64,000 nt of DNA, from contig CAJOGD010000007.1 of NCBI GenBank assembly GCA_905233975.1, positions 1 to 64,000 on the forward strand, given 5' to 3'. The notes under the pieces were generated by a model. The model made no database searches. It was given only the letters and a program-made list of their open reading frames with translations, and was not told the origin of the DNA. Shown here in pieces: positions 9,113 through 19,109 of this stretch. The stretch comes from an uncultured Alphaproteobacteria bacterium. Lineage in GTDB: Bacteria; Pseudomonadota; Alphaproteobacteria; Rs-D84. A program made the translations under genes and the position numbers. The first letter of the stretch is position 1. Each line of letters opens with the position of its first letter.

Positions 9113-10201
9113 TTATGCGAATTTTAACAGCATTAACGCCAATCCAGAAAACAAAACCGATATAACAAAGAACCTATCAACGATTTTCGTTTCCGGCCAC
9201 CCAAGTTCTTCGAAATGATGGTGCAACGGCGCGCGCAGAAAAATACGACGTCCCGTTCCGGTCACACGACGCGTAATTTTGAAACACATCGTTTGGACAA
9301 AGGACGATAGCAATATCAGAACCATCATCGCCGCCGCAATACCCATAATCACTTCGGATTTTAACAACATCGCAACCGTTCCCATGAACCCGCCAAGTGC
9401 AAGCGACCCGACATCACCCATAAAGATTGACGCCGGCTTTGCATTGAACCACAAAAACCCAAGGACCGCACCAAACACCGCACCCAGGACCGGATACAGA
9501 CCACTGGTCGCGGGCATAAACAAAACGGTATCCATGAATCCGATACGCGTTGCGCCATACAACGCCACAACCAAAACAATTAAAACCGGAATATACAATT
9601 TTACCAACATGCCGTCCAGACCGTCTGTGATATTCGTTGCGTTTGCACCGCCACAGATAACAAAATACGCAAACACGTAATAAAATATGCCAAGTGGAAT
9701 TATTATTCCGAACGGCAGCGCCAATGAATAATCCGGAATATACGAAGGCATAGTTTTATTTATCAAATACGCCAACACGACGACACACACGCCTTCGACA
9801 ACCAAACGTAGCGCCGGCGAAAGGCCGTTCGATGCCTTTTTCGATTGACTTGTCACCTTTTTATAATCATCAATAAAACCAATAATTGAAAACATAACCA
9901 AAGACAGCAATGCAATCCAACCCGTCATGCTATCCATCGGCATAAATAACGCCGCGCCAATAATCGCCGCAATAATAACCAATATTCCGCCCATCGTCGG
10001 CGTGCCCGCCTTTTGACGGTGTGATTCCGGAACATTTTCACTTATCGGTTGGCCCTTTTTTTGCCATGCGCGCATCGCACGAATAAAAGGCCGCCCAAAC
10101 AGCAACATTATAAAAAACGCCGTTCCAAAGGCCGCCCCAAACTGGGTCCATCCACCAAAAAACAATCCGTATCCATGTGATAGCAAATAATCCGTAAGCA
10201 T
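9113..10201 (-). CDS. mraY: Phospho-N-acetylmuramoyl-pentapeptide-transferase
   Basis: QKKGQPISENVPESHRQKAGTPTMGG, NATNITDGLDG, APLHHHFEELGWPETKIVDRFF. Confidence 0.97.
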   Translation of the reverse strand: MLTDYLLSHGYGLFFGGWTQFGAAFGTAFFIMLLFGRPFIRAMRAWQKKGQPISENVPESHRQKAGTPTMGGILVIIAAIIGAALFMPMDSMTGWIALLSLVMFSIIGFIDDYKKVTSQSKKASNGLSPALRLVVEGVCVVVLAYLINKTMPSYIPDYSLALPFGIIIPLGIFYYVFAYFVICGGANATNITDGLDGMLVKLYIPVLIVLVVALYGATRIGFMDTVLFMPATSGLYPVLGAVFGAVLGFLWFNAKPASIFMGDVGSLALGGFMGTVAMLLKSEVIMGIAAAMMVLILLSSFVQTMCFKITRRVTGTGRRIFLRAPLHHHFEELGWPETKIVDRFFVISVLFSGLALMLLKFA

Positions 10202-10275
10202 AAAATTCTCCTTTTATGCCCATATTCTATCACAATAGTTTTAATATTGAAATGTTATTTAGAAATTTTTTTGTC

Positions 10276-12315
10276 TTAGAAAATTCCGCCGACAACGGCA
10301 CTTGATTCAGAAGAATCCTTGTGCGGCATTGGGTTTGGCGATTGGCCTTGTTTAAATGCCTCGGTAATAATCAGGCCCGACGGATCTTCGGCGGCGGCAA
10401 CACCGTTTGACCGATTCACGCGCACAAAATTGAGTCCGTCCGGCACCGCAAAGGGTTGATTCTTTTCGTTGGCCAGTGCGACCTGCATAAAATCCGCAAA
10501 TGCGCGCGCGGCCATATGACTGCCCGAACCTTTGCCCAGTGGTTTCGGTGTATCATAACCCAAATACACGCCGGCAATCAGATTTTTTGTAAATCCAACG
10601 AACCAAACATCTTTGACATCGTTTGTTGTCCCTGTTTTCCCGGCGATAGTGTGTCCGGCAACACCTGCCTGACGCCCGGTACCGCGTTCAACCGCGCCCT
10701 GTAAAATAGACACCAATTGATAAAGACTTTGCGGATCCGACAAAGGTTCCGAATCAAACGCCACCGCGTCCGGTTCCATGCCGGGAACCCAATCTATAAT
10801 TTTTGTTTTTTCGCCACCAATGACATTTCCATATCGATCTTCGATATAGTCAACCATTTGCGGCTGAATCTTGCGGCCACCATTCACAAAGGCCGAATAC
10901 CCCAATACCAATTTTTCAAGTGTCGTTTCGCCCGATCCCAATGCCATAGACAGGTTTAAATTGTCCATGTCCGCGGGATAAACGCCAAAACGTTGCGCAA
11001 CTTCGATAGCATTTTCAACACCAATCTTGTCAACCATGCGCACACTTGGGACATTACGCGAAGTTTCCAATGCCAACCGCAAAGGCACATCGCCCAGGAA
11101 TTTTTTATCATAATTTTCGGGTTTCCATTGCATATTATTTTCGCGCCATCCAACAATCGGCGTATCCGAAATCAAGCCTTCGGGCGAAAACCCACGTTCC
11201 AACGCGGCCAAATAAACAAACGGCTTTATCGTACTTCCAATCTGACGCATCGCCTGGGTTGCGCGATTAAAAGAACTTTCTATAAAAGACCGCCCGCCCG
11301 CCATGGCCAAAATTCGGCCCGTATGCGGATTCATGACAATGATTGCACCCTGTAATTTTTCACTGCGTCCCTGATTATACGCGTCCAACGCCTTGTTCAG
11401 TGCGGCGGACGCGGCGCGTTGATATTCTGGGATAATTGTTGTTTTGATATATAAACCTTGGTTATACAATGTTTCGCGCCCAAGTTTATCAAGCAACTGG
11501 CGCCGTACATCTTCGGCAAAGTATTGGAAATCATCTTCCATTTGGGCGGTAAATCCGCTGTTGATATTCAATGGTTCCGCGGCGGCAACATCGGCCTCGG
11601 CCTGGGTAATATATTTTTCGGCAACCATCCGGCGCAGAACATAATTCCGGCGGTCTTCGGCGCGCGCGCGGTCATTTGGTGCCTTTGGCAAAGACGCCAA
11701 AAACGCGCACTCTGACAAAGTTAATTCCGACACAGGCTTGTTAAAATACATCAATGCCGCCGACCCAACACCATATGCGCGCGCACCCAAAAATATCTGA
11801 TTCAAATAAAGCGTCATAATATGTTTTTTTGAAAACGCACGTTCCAGGCGCAGTGCCAAAATCGCCTCTTTAATTTTGCGTGACATTGTTCGGTCGGACG
11901 AAAGAAAGAAATTTTTTGCCACCTGTTGCGTGATGGTTGATGCGCCGGTGAACGTCGTATTAAATCCCAACATGCGCATAAAATTATTTATCGACGCGCG
12001 CAAGATTCCCTGGACATCAATGCCCGGGTGGGTCCAGAAATTTTGATCTTCGGCGGCAACGAACGCGTTTACCAATTGTGGCGGCATATCTTCAAAGTCA
12101 ATGAATACGCGGCGTTCTTCGGCATATTCAATCAGCAACGAACCGTCCGCGGCATAAAGTCGCGTTGCCACCGGTGGCGCATACGTGGCCAGTTTTCGAT
12201 AATCCGGTAAATTGCCACCGTATATCAGGAAAAGCGCGGCCACCGCGGCAATCGCCGCCACCACGCCCCAGAAAATTACATGCAAAAAAAACCGAAAAAC
12301 TTTTTTCATTTTCAT
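10276..12315 (-). CDS. mrcA: Penicillin-binding protein 1A (bifunctional glycosyltransferase/transpeptidase)
   Basis: GT51 motifs EDQNFWTHPGID and TGASTITQQVAKNFFLSSDRTMSRKIKEAILALRLE; transpeptidase STIKPFVY and KTGTTN. Start set at MKMKKVFRFF within the longer ORF. Confidence 0.92.
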   Translation of the reverse strand: MKMKKVFRFFLHVIFWGVVAAIAAVAALFLIYGGNLPDYRKLATYAPPVATRLYAADGSLLIEYAEERRVFIDFEDMPPQLVNAFVAAEDQNFWTHPGIDVQGILRASINNFMRMLGFNTTFTGASTITQQVAKNFFLSSDRTMSRKIKEAILALRLERAFSKKHIMTLYLNQIFLGARAYGVGSAALMYFNKPVSELTLSECAFLASLPKAPNDRARAEDRRNYVLRRMVAEKYITQAEADVAAAEPLNINSGFTAQMEDDFQYFAEDVRRQLLDKLGRETLYNQGLYIKTTIIPEYQRAASAALNKALDAYNQGRSEKLQGAIIVMNPHTGRILAMAGGRSFIESSFNRATQAMRQIGSTIKPFVYLAALERGFSPEGLISDTPIVGWRENNMQWKPENYDKKFLGDVPLRLALETSRNVPSVRMVDKIGVENAIEVAQRFGVYPADMDNLNLSMALGSGETTLEKLVLGYSAFVNGGRKIQPQMVDYIEDRYGNVIGGEKTKIIDWVPGMEPDAVAFDSEPLSDPQSLYQLVSILQGAVERGTGRQAGVAGHTIAGKTGTTNDVKDVWFVGFTKNLIAGVYLGYDTPKPLGKGSGSHMAARAFADFMQVALANEKNQPFAVPDGLNFVRVNRSNGVAAAEDPSGLIITEAFKQGQSPNPMPHKDSSESSAVVGGIF

Positions 12316-12407
12316 GGGTGTAATTTTAAAATAAAAAAAATTCATTTGCAAGCGCGATATGAAATTGCTATGTTGAATCCGAAAGGAATTTTTACGGGAG
12401 AATTCTA

Positions 12408-13547
12408 ATGAAAAAATTTATTACGGCAATATGTGGAATAATCGTTGCAACAAGTGCGATGGGACGCGACATGTTGCCCCCTTTGGATGTTTCGGATAAA
12501 GCGGTACAGGAGAGTTGGCAATATAGTACTAGTTCCAGTAGTAGTTATACAAGTGGTGTAGAGGGGATCTTTGCCCCAAGTTGGCAGTTTAATACTCGTG
12601 CCGGAACTTACGGCTCAAATAACGAGGGTAGTATAGTTGCGATTGTTGCCCGGGATATATGGAAAAATGGTGGACTTTTTTGTACAACACAGATACAGTC
12701 CGCATGGAGTGGTTCCAGGGATTGGATCGATTATTACAAGAATAGTAAGTATCTGTGTGAATCGATATGCAAACCGGGTTATAGCGGCGATAAATGTTCC
12801 GTTGAAAAATACGATTGTTCGAAACCGAACAAAAATTATAAAAAAGATTTGAACGATATAGCCAATGCGTCATTACGATTATTAAGTGGAAAACAAGAAG
12901 GAAACATAACAGAGGAAATGCGCGTGTTTACCTATCAGAATGACGATAGTAATAGTGCGTCCTATGCGGTGGTTTTGGGGGTTATAAAGCGCATGGAACA
13001 TGGAATAATTGTCACGCCGATACGTGTTGATGCCAAAGATGGCGGCCGGATAGCAAGCGCCTATTCCAATGGCAAAAAGACATTGCTGTGTGCGCCCGGA
13101 TATGAAGCCAACAAGGCCGGTGATGATTGTGAACTTAGTACGTGGTGTGGCGGGGAAATTAAGCAATGTAGTGATGACACGATGGTGTTTAATGAATCAC
13201 AACACGCATGGGAAATGGGGAAAGAGGCAGATGGCCGGCCATGTAAATTTATCATTTGCAAATCTGGTTATGGTTTTAAAGAAAACAGCAAAACATGTGT
13301 TCCCTGTGAAACAACAAAAAAGCAGGGCATTAATTCCACAAACGGCGTGTGCAAACAATGCGGTGATAATCAAATGTTTCAAGATGGCAACTGTCACGAT
13401 TACATAACATATTCTGCGCAAGATTTAGTAAATGGGGTCCAACGCGCATTTGATTGTTGGCTTGAAAAAGACCCTATAAATTACGGGATTTGTGTAAAGT
13501 GCGCTCAGCCCAAAAAATATAATGCAACCGAACACACATGCCAATAA
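12408..13547 (+). CDS. Secreted cysteine-rich protein
   Basis: Signal peptide, EGF-like CESICKPGYSGDKCS, repeated CxxC-type spacing (CVPCETTKKQGINSTNGVCKQCGDN). Confidence 0.65.
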   Translation: MKKFITAICGIIVATSAMGRDMLPPLDVSDKAVQESWQYSTSSSSSYTSGVEGIFAPSWQFNTRAGTYGSNNEGSIVAIVARDIWKNGGLFCTTQIQSAWSGSRDWIDYYKNSKYLCESICKPGYSGDKCSVEKYDCSKPNKNYKKDLNDIANASLRLLSGKQEGNITEEMRVFTYQNDDSNSASYAVVLGVIKRMEHGIIVTPIRVDAKDGGRIASAYSNGKKTLLCAPGYEANKAGDDCELSTWCGGEIKQCSDDTMVFNESQHAWEMGKEADGRPCKFIICKSGYGFKENSKTCVPCETTKKQGINSTNGVCKQCGDNQMFQDGNCHDYITYSAQDLVNGVQRAFDCWLEKDPINYGICVKCAQPKKYNATEHTCQ

Positions 13548-13569
13548 GTTGTGCGGCCTTGTAAATAAT

Positions 13570-13595
13570 CAAAACCCGCCGAAACGGCGGGTTTG
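13570..13595. terminator. Bidirectional terminator
   Basis: AAAACCCGCCGAAACGGCGGGTTT between convergent genes. Confidence 0.75.
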
Positions 13596-13613
13596 ATAAA
13601 ACTTACATTTACA

Positions 13614-14321
13614 CTATACACTAATCTTTCCATTCGTTGCGGTAATGTCGGCGCCGATTTCGATTTTGCCGCCGGCCTCGCGTACCAATAAATCACCGGC
13701 GCAAATTTCGGCAAAATCCAGTGTGCCGGACATAAATGCGTCAAATTTGCCCGCGGCAACCCATGCCAAATCCATTGCCGGACATCCGGTTTCGCGAATC
13801 GCACCAACACCAAACGGATTGCCCGAAATGCCGTTATATGCCGCCGTCATATCCGCCACGTCTTTGATGTTGGAAACCCGTATGCGCGCGGAATGAAATG
13901 CCGAATACGCAAATGCGCCCGCGCCCGATTCCGCATAGTATAAATATTCATCAATTGGGGAATAAACCAACGCAATTTTTGTTTCGTAACCCGTTCGCAG
14001 TGCCAGTGATATTGCAAAGCGTGGATTTGCACGAACAAAATTTTCCGCCCCCGACAGTGCAAGGACAAACTCATCGCGCCCGTCACCGTCGCGCGTCAAA
14101 TTCGGGGTCAATAACCCCGCCGACGGCCGCACCAGTGATAAATCGGATAAAATTTCTTCTTCGATTCGGGCGGCGGCGCGGTGTACAAAATCACGCGCCC
14201 CGCGCAACGATTGTTGCAGGTTTTCAACCTCTCCAAAATCGTGGCGCAACCCGGTTGCCGTTCGTTGCAACGCCATAAACATTTTGTTTAATTCTGGCGA
14301 ACCCTTTATCAGCAAATCCAT
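13614..14321 (-). CDS. Inositol monophosphatase family protein
   Basis: DFVHRAAARIEEEIL, GCPAMDLAWVAAGKFDAFMSGTLDFAEICAGDLLVREAGGKI (IMPase C-terminal signature). Confidence 0.8.
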   Translation of the reverse strand: MDLLIKGSPELNKMFMALQRTATGLRHDFGEVENLQQSLRGARDFVHRAAARIEEEILSDLSLVRPSAGLLTPNLTRDGDGRDEFVLALSGAENFVRANPRFAISLALRTGYETKIALVYSPIDEYLYYAESGAGAFAYSAFHSARIRVSNIKDVADMTAAYNGISGNPFGVGAIRETGCPAMDLAWVAAGKFDAFMSGTLDFAEICAGDLLVREAGGKIEIGADITATNGKISV

Positions 14322-14351
14322 AATGCGCCCCCCAAGTGCATAAATTTTTGA

Positions 14352-14564
14352 TTAAAAACCAAATCCGGCATATTTCTTTTTGAATTTTTCGGTTCTTTGA
14401 CCCTTTTCGCCGGCATTTGAACGTTGCCCCGTCCACGCAGGGTGATTCAAATTGTCAGACGACAACACAAGGTCCTTTTTGACCGAAGAATACATTTTGA
14501 CCGTTTTCCCATCGGTACGTGTCACATTGATTTCATGATATTCCGGATGAACACCTTTTTTCAT
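14352..14564 (-). CDS. rpmE: 50S ribosomal protein L31
   Basis: MKKGVHPEYHEINVTRTDGKTVKMYSSV...LNHPAWTGQRSNAGEKGQRTEKFKKKYAGF. Confidence 0.92.
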   Translation of the reverse strand: MKKGVHPEYHEINVTRTDGKTVKMYSSVKKDLVLSSDNLNHPAWTGQRSNAGEKGQRTEKFKKKYAGFGF

Positions 14565-14655
14565 CGCAAAGCCCTTTTGTTTTTATTTTGCCACGAAATT
14601 ATACAGGCTTTTTTTGAAAAAGCAAGGGATTTAGTGAGAAGTGTCAGGTGGGAAT

Positions 14656-15171
14656 TTAATACTGGCCGATACAGCCCAAATATGAATTTCCGGTCGATTC
14701 CAGTATGTTTACAAATTTATTTTTATCATGCCCTGAAAACAGGGCAAGAATTGTTCCAGAATCGGTCGCCAACATGTCCGCCACAGTGGCAATTTCAGAA
14801 TTCATTTTCTTGAAAAATCCACTTGTCGGGTATATTTCCGCCGCAAACAGCTGGTGCGTGGCCCGCCGCGCGTGGTGCGCCGCGGACGCATCTTCGATGA
14901 CCATTAATTGGCATTCGGGGGACACGATGATTTTATCTGTGACAACCGCGTTGCCGCCCAATAGTTCGCCCCACCAACCGGTTGAGCCGCAAAATACGGG
15001 GTAATAGATCACCGCATCGCCATGTGCCGCAAAAACATCGGCGACATTCAAATCGCCTGTGATAACTTCTGGCATTTCGCCAATCGCCGCATTTATAACT
15101 TTGCGCGCCGTCTGATATTCGCTATCGGACTTCGTGCTGCGTGGCCAATAAAGAATCGGAAACCTACTCAT
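14656..15171 (-). CDS. Hypothetical protein
   Basis: 171-aa ORF with full-length coding character. Confidence 0.55.
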   Translation of the reverse strand: MSRFPILYWPRSTKSDSEYQTARKVINAAIGEMPEVITGDLNVADVFAAHGDAVIYYPVFCGSTGWWGELLGGNAVVTDKIIVSPECQLMVIEDASAAHHARRATHQLFAAEIYPTSGFFKKMNSEIATVADMLATDSGTILALFSGHDKNKFVNILESTGNSYLGCIGQY

Positions 15172-15239
15172 TGCTAAGAATTATATCAGATTCGGTGCGA
15201 TTAAAAAAGCCCCCAAGTAAAAATAAATATCTTGATTTT

Positions 15240-16535
15240 TTATTTTTTTAATGTTTCCCACCATTTTCCAAGTGTTGCGCGTGTTGTATCAAAGTCTTTT
15301 TTGGCCGCCGCATAGAATTTATCGGATATTTGGACATTGAATAAAGTCTTTATCAGATTCGGTATCGACGTCATAAATATCGCAAAAAACGCCCCAAGCA
15401 GTATCATGGACAAAAGCCCGCTGTCCTGCAGCATAAGGCCGTCCATAAGAATTTTCGAATCGTTTTGGGATATGGCCGCGGCGATTCGCGAAACGCCATC
15501 GATTTTTCCAATGATTACATCCAAAAAAGACAACCCAAACACCAAAAATACCACCGTCATTGCGATTCCAACGGCGCCGGTAATAACATCGTCTATCATT
15601 TTCTGAATCGTTTTGCCGCCTTTTGGGAATATTTTGTCCCATCCTTTGAATAACCACGATAGCAGCATGAGTGGCAGCATCACCAAATCCAACGCCAATG
15701 TGACAAAGATTTCAAGAAAGTAGAGCGGTATCGGCAACAATGCCATGAAATATAACGCCAAAACCAGCAAACCTGCAAAAAATATCGGTACGTTTGGAAA
15801 AATCGGAATGGCCCACATAATTTTATGCATGTATTCAACGTTAAACGCCATATTAAGCATTGTCCAACCAACCGTCATGCCAAGTCCCGTCACCTGGTGC
15901 ACACCGGCAAGTTCACATGTAAGTCCACTGCGCAATTTTACCGGAAACGCACCATGCGGCATATTGCCACCCGACACCGATACGCGATTCGAATTTTCGT
16001 CCATAAGTGATGTCGCCACCATGCATTCTGAAAACTTTTCCGTATCGCCTATAATATGATTCATGGAAAGGCCGATATTAAAGATTGGTTCTATGACGAC
16101 GCCCGTAATTAAACGTGGCAGTGGAAACGCCAACAATGCAGATACTATGGCAAGTCTTATCAGATGCGTTCCGAAATTTGATGCGGTGGTCCAACCGCTT
16201 TCGATTTTCCCGTTCATGAAATTCGATGCAAGTGTCCATGTGAAATATACCGCCGTTAACATCGCCGCGATTGGAATTATCACTTCACCAATCCCGGAAT
16301 AAATTGCCGGCAGAATATTCGACAGTTTTGCCATGATCGCCGAAAACATTTGGCATGTCCAACACGAAGAAAAAAACGTTAATGCATCGTGCATGTCAAC
16401 CGGGGCAGTGCTGCGCCATATTGAAAACCCGGCAATTGTCACCGCACCCGCCGCAATCAGCCATGGTAAAACCGCGCCGGCCGATAATGGAAAGAACGAT
16501 AAAAATACGATAAAAAATTTTTTTAACTTGCTCAT
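15240..16535 (-). CDS. TrbL/VirB6-like type IV secretion membrane protein
   Basis: Multi-TM protein; SCWTCQMFSAIMAKLSNILPAIYSGIGEVIIPI before first long TM; aromatic/glycine-rich TM blocks. Confidence 0.75.
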   Translation of the reverse strand: MSKLKKFFIVFLSFFPLSAGAVLPWLIAAGAVTIAGFSIWRSTAPVDMHDALTFFSSCWTCQMFSAIMAKLSNILPAIYSGIGEVIIPIAAMLTAVYFTWTLASNFMNGKIESGWTTASNFGTHLIRLAIVSALLAFPLPRLITGVVIEPIFNIGLSMNHIIGDTEKFSECMVATSLMDENSNRVSVSGGNMPHGAFPVKLRSGLTCELAGVHQVTGLGMTVGWTMLNMAFNVEYMHKIMWAIPIFPNVPIFFAGLLVLALYFMALLPIPLYFLEIFVTLALDLVMLPLMLLSWLFKGWDKIFPKGGKTIQKMIDDVITGAVGIAMTVVFLVFGLSFLDVIIGKIDGVSRIAAAISQNDSKILMDGLMLQDSGLLSMILLGAFFAIFMTSIPNLIKTLFNVQISDKFYAAAKKDFDTTRATLGKWWETLKK

Positions 16536-16599
16536 TTTGTTTAATTATACCACAATTTTGACAAGATGTGATATAAATCAAATTATAAATGTAGGGAGT

Positions 16600-17883
16600 A
16601 TGCTTTTACATCAGTGGAATTTTGCAAAAATTTTGCATCGGATTATTGTCCCGATGGTGATTGTTGCGGCCTGTATCACGCCTGATGCGGCATTTGCAAA
16701 GTGGGAAGTCGTGGACAAATTAAACCTTGCCCCATTTGTGCCACGTGTGTTAGATGCGTTTATGATGGTTGCGCGTGGTGGATATGAATACTTTGTGGGA
16801 CATGGTGACGGAATAATTTATCTTTTTGTGTGGGGATTTTTGGCGGTGTCTATTTTTATGTACGCGTTCAAAATGTATTTCCCAAAACGATGGTTGGAAT
16901 TTTTTGGAATGACCGGTGGCGGCGAAATGTGGGACGGCAAGGTCAAAGGTTTTAATAGCATGGAAACAATACTTAAAAGTGCGGTGCGCGCAATTGTTGC
17001 CGCCGTCCTTTTATTACAAATAAAACCTATCTATGTGACCCAATGGTTGATAAATCCGTTCCTGGAATTTGGTGCGGTATATACCGGCGCAATTACGGAA
17101 CATGCAAAAATAGCCGGCGTTGTAAAGCAAGATATCGAATGTCCGCAAAGCGTGCTGTTGGGCGATTGGATAAGTCAAGAAAGTTGTAAATTCTTGGTGC
17201 AACCGGTTTCTGATTTGTCATCGGTAAATAACGCGGTTATAAAACGTGGTTTTGAATTTATATCACGTGGCGTGCGTGGATTGATGACTATATTTTCACA
17301 TAATGGCCAAAACATAATGGATATTATTACCGGGGTCTTGTTAATATTCACTTTTGTTGGGTGCAATTTGTTTATGGCGTTATTGGTTATCCAAGGTATT
17401 TTTGATTTTGGCGTATCGCTTATACTGTATCCATTTAACGTTCTTGCATGGGTTGCCAAGAAAAGTGATAAATGGTTGGACATTTGGCCGGCGTTTGATG
17501 GAATAATTACGGCCTTGCGGAAACTTGTTATTACCATGATAGCATGTGCATTTATTATGATAATAAACGTGGCGATTGTTAATGCGCTGTTTGGCTTTAA
17601 CAGTTCGGTGTTTAATGTTGCGGCCGGCGGCAACGCGACAAATAATTTTATCGCAACAAATGCTATTGGGTTTGGTGGGCATTCAATGTTATGGCTTTCA
17701 TCTATACTTACGTTCTTTTTGATGAACGCAATATTTGAAATGACCAAGAAGCAACTTACGATATATGCGCCCGGAATGACCAATCTTTATGATCAAACCA
17801 AGGGTGATTTCAAGGCGACAACGGCCAAGGCAAAAAGTACATATGAATCAATCAGGAAAATAATTGGACTTGTTAAAAAATGA
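16600..17883 (+). CDS. TrbL/VirB6-like type IV secretion membrane protein
   Basis: MLLHQWNFAKILHRIIVPMVIVAACITPDAAFA signal-like start after gtagggag; multi-TM; tandem with three paralogous-looking genes. Confidence 0.7.
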   Translation: MLLHQWNFAKILHRIIVPMVIVAACITPDAAFAKWEVVDKLNLAPFVPRVLDAFMMVARGGYEYFVGHGDGIIYLFVWGFLAVSIFMYAFKMYFPKRWLEFFGMTGGGEMWDGKVKGFNSMETILKSAVRAIVAAVLLLQIKPIYVTQWLINPFLEFGAVYTGAITEHAKIAGVVKQDIECPQSVLLGDWISQESCKFLVQPVSDLSSVNNAVIKRGFEFISRGVRGLMTIFSHNGQNIMDIITGVLLIFTFVGCNLFMALLVIQGIFDFGVSLILYPFNVLAWVAKKSDKWLDIWPAFDGIITALRKLVITMIACAFIMIINVAIVNALFGFNSSVFNVAAGGNATNNFIATNAIGFGGHSMLWLSSILTFFLMNAIFEMTKKQLTIYAPGMTNLYDQTKGDFKATTAKAKSTYESIRKIIGLVKK

Positions 17884-19109
17884 ACGGGCTATTGAATAAT
17901 ATTGTTGATAGTGCGGTGCAGTGTTGGGGCTGTGCGGTGTTCGATAACCTGTTTAGGGTTGTGTCGGGTGCCGGCGCGGCCGTTTATAATAAAATCTCCA
18001 ATATTTGTTTCTTCTTGTTTGCCGTATTGTTTGTGTTCTTTGTTGTGTGGGCGGTATGGAAACATGTAAATCCCAAAAAGCCCGAAACCGGCGACCCATT
18101 TTATATGAAATCAATAGTGCGTGTTGTTATAAATTCGCTGTTCGCGTTAACGTTGCTTGGGATTGGTGTTGGTTTTCCGCGTTTTATTACACGCGTGACA
18201 TTTGAACCTGTGGCGAATGTTGCATTGATATACAGTCAATCGATGCTGCGGACAACCCCAGCCCAGGTCGATGAACGCGTGCGCTACCAACCCGAACAAA
18301 TGAATGACGACGGGTTCTTTCGTCCCGAATTGCGCAACACGATAATATCGCTGATGAAAACAACGGTCACCGTTTTCCAATCGTATATGAAACTTGGGAT
18401 TGCGGTTATGGACGGCGCCTTTACATGGTCGCATATTCATAATGTTGGCGATATATTCAGACATCTATTAATGTTTTTCGTGGGACTTTATTTGTTCTAT
18501 GGGTTCTTTAAATTGTTTATACGTTTCTGTTTTTATTTTGTTGATGTTATTGTGCATATGGCGATGTTTGCTTTTTGGTTCCCGATTGGATTAATGATGA
18601 TGTCTTTCCGCGGTGGCGAAATGCCGGATTGGATGTCATCGCTTGGTAAGGGGCTTGGGACCGACCAACTTAAAAAACTTATAAGTGCGATTATCACATT
18701 GGCATCGGCGGTAATAACATATATGGTAATACTTGCAATCATATCGCGATATTTTTCTGATTCGGGCACAGACACAAATGAATTAATGAATGCTATTTTG
18801 TCAGGTAATGTTTTTGAATCTGATTTGTCCGAAGAAAACTTGGCAAGTATTACATTGATTGGCGCAATTATTTTGGTGTATGTTTTAAATTATATATACA
18901 AGCAAATTCCAAATGTATCAAAAATGGTACTTGGTGCACTTGGGGCAACCGATGGTGAAAACAAGATGAGTGAGCAATTAGCGAACGATGCAGAAAAATT
19001 GGTTAGTCTTGTCACCAATAGTATAAAAAGTGTTGGCAATACGATTATCAATGGCGGCGAAAAGAAAGAGGAAAAGAAAGAAGACAAAAAGGCTGACGGG
19101 AAAAAATAA
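17880..19109 (+). CDS. TrbL/VirB6-like type IV secretion membrane protein
   Basis: CWGCAVFDNLFRVVSGAGAAVYNKIS...; 4-nt overlap with the upstream gene; multi-TM, charged C-terminus. Confidence 0.72.
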   Translation: MNGLLNNIVDSAVQCWGCAVFDNLFRVVSGAGAAVYNKISNICFFLFAVLFVFFVVWAVWKHVNPKKPETGDPFYMKSIVRVVINSLFALTLLGIGVGFPRFITRVTFEPVANVALIYSQSMLRTTPAQVDERVRYQPEQMNDDGFFRPELRNTIISLMKTTVTVFQSYMKLGIAVMDGAFTWSHIHNVGDIFRHLLMFFVGLYLFYGFFKLFIRFCFYFVDVIVHMAMFAFWFPIGLMMMSFRGGEMPDWMSSLGKGLGTDQLKKLISAIITLASAVITYMVILAIISRYFSDSGTDTNELMNAILSGNVFESDLSEENLASITLIGAIILVYVLNYIYKQIPNVSKMVLGALGATDGENKMSEQLANDAEKLVSLVTNSIKSVGNTIINGGEKKEEKKEDKKADGKK

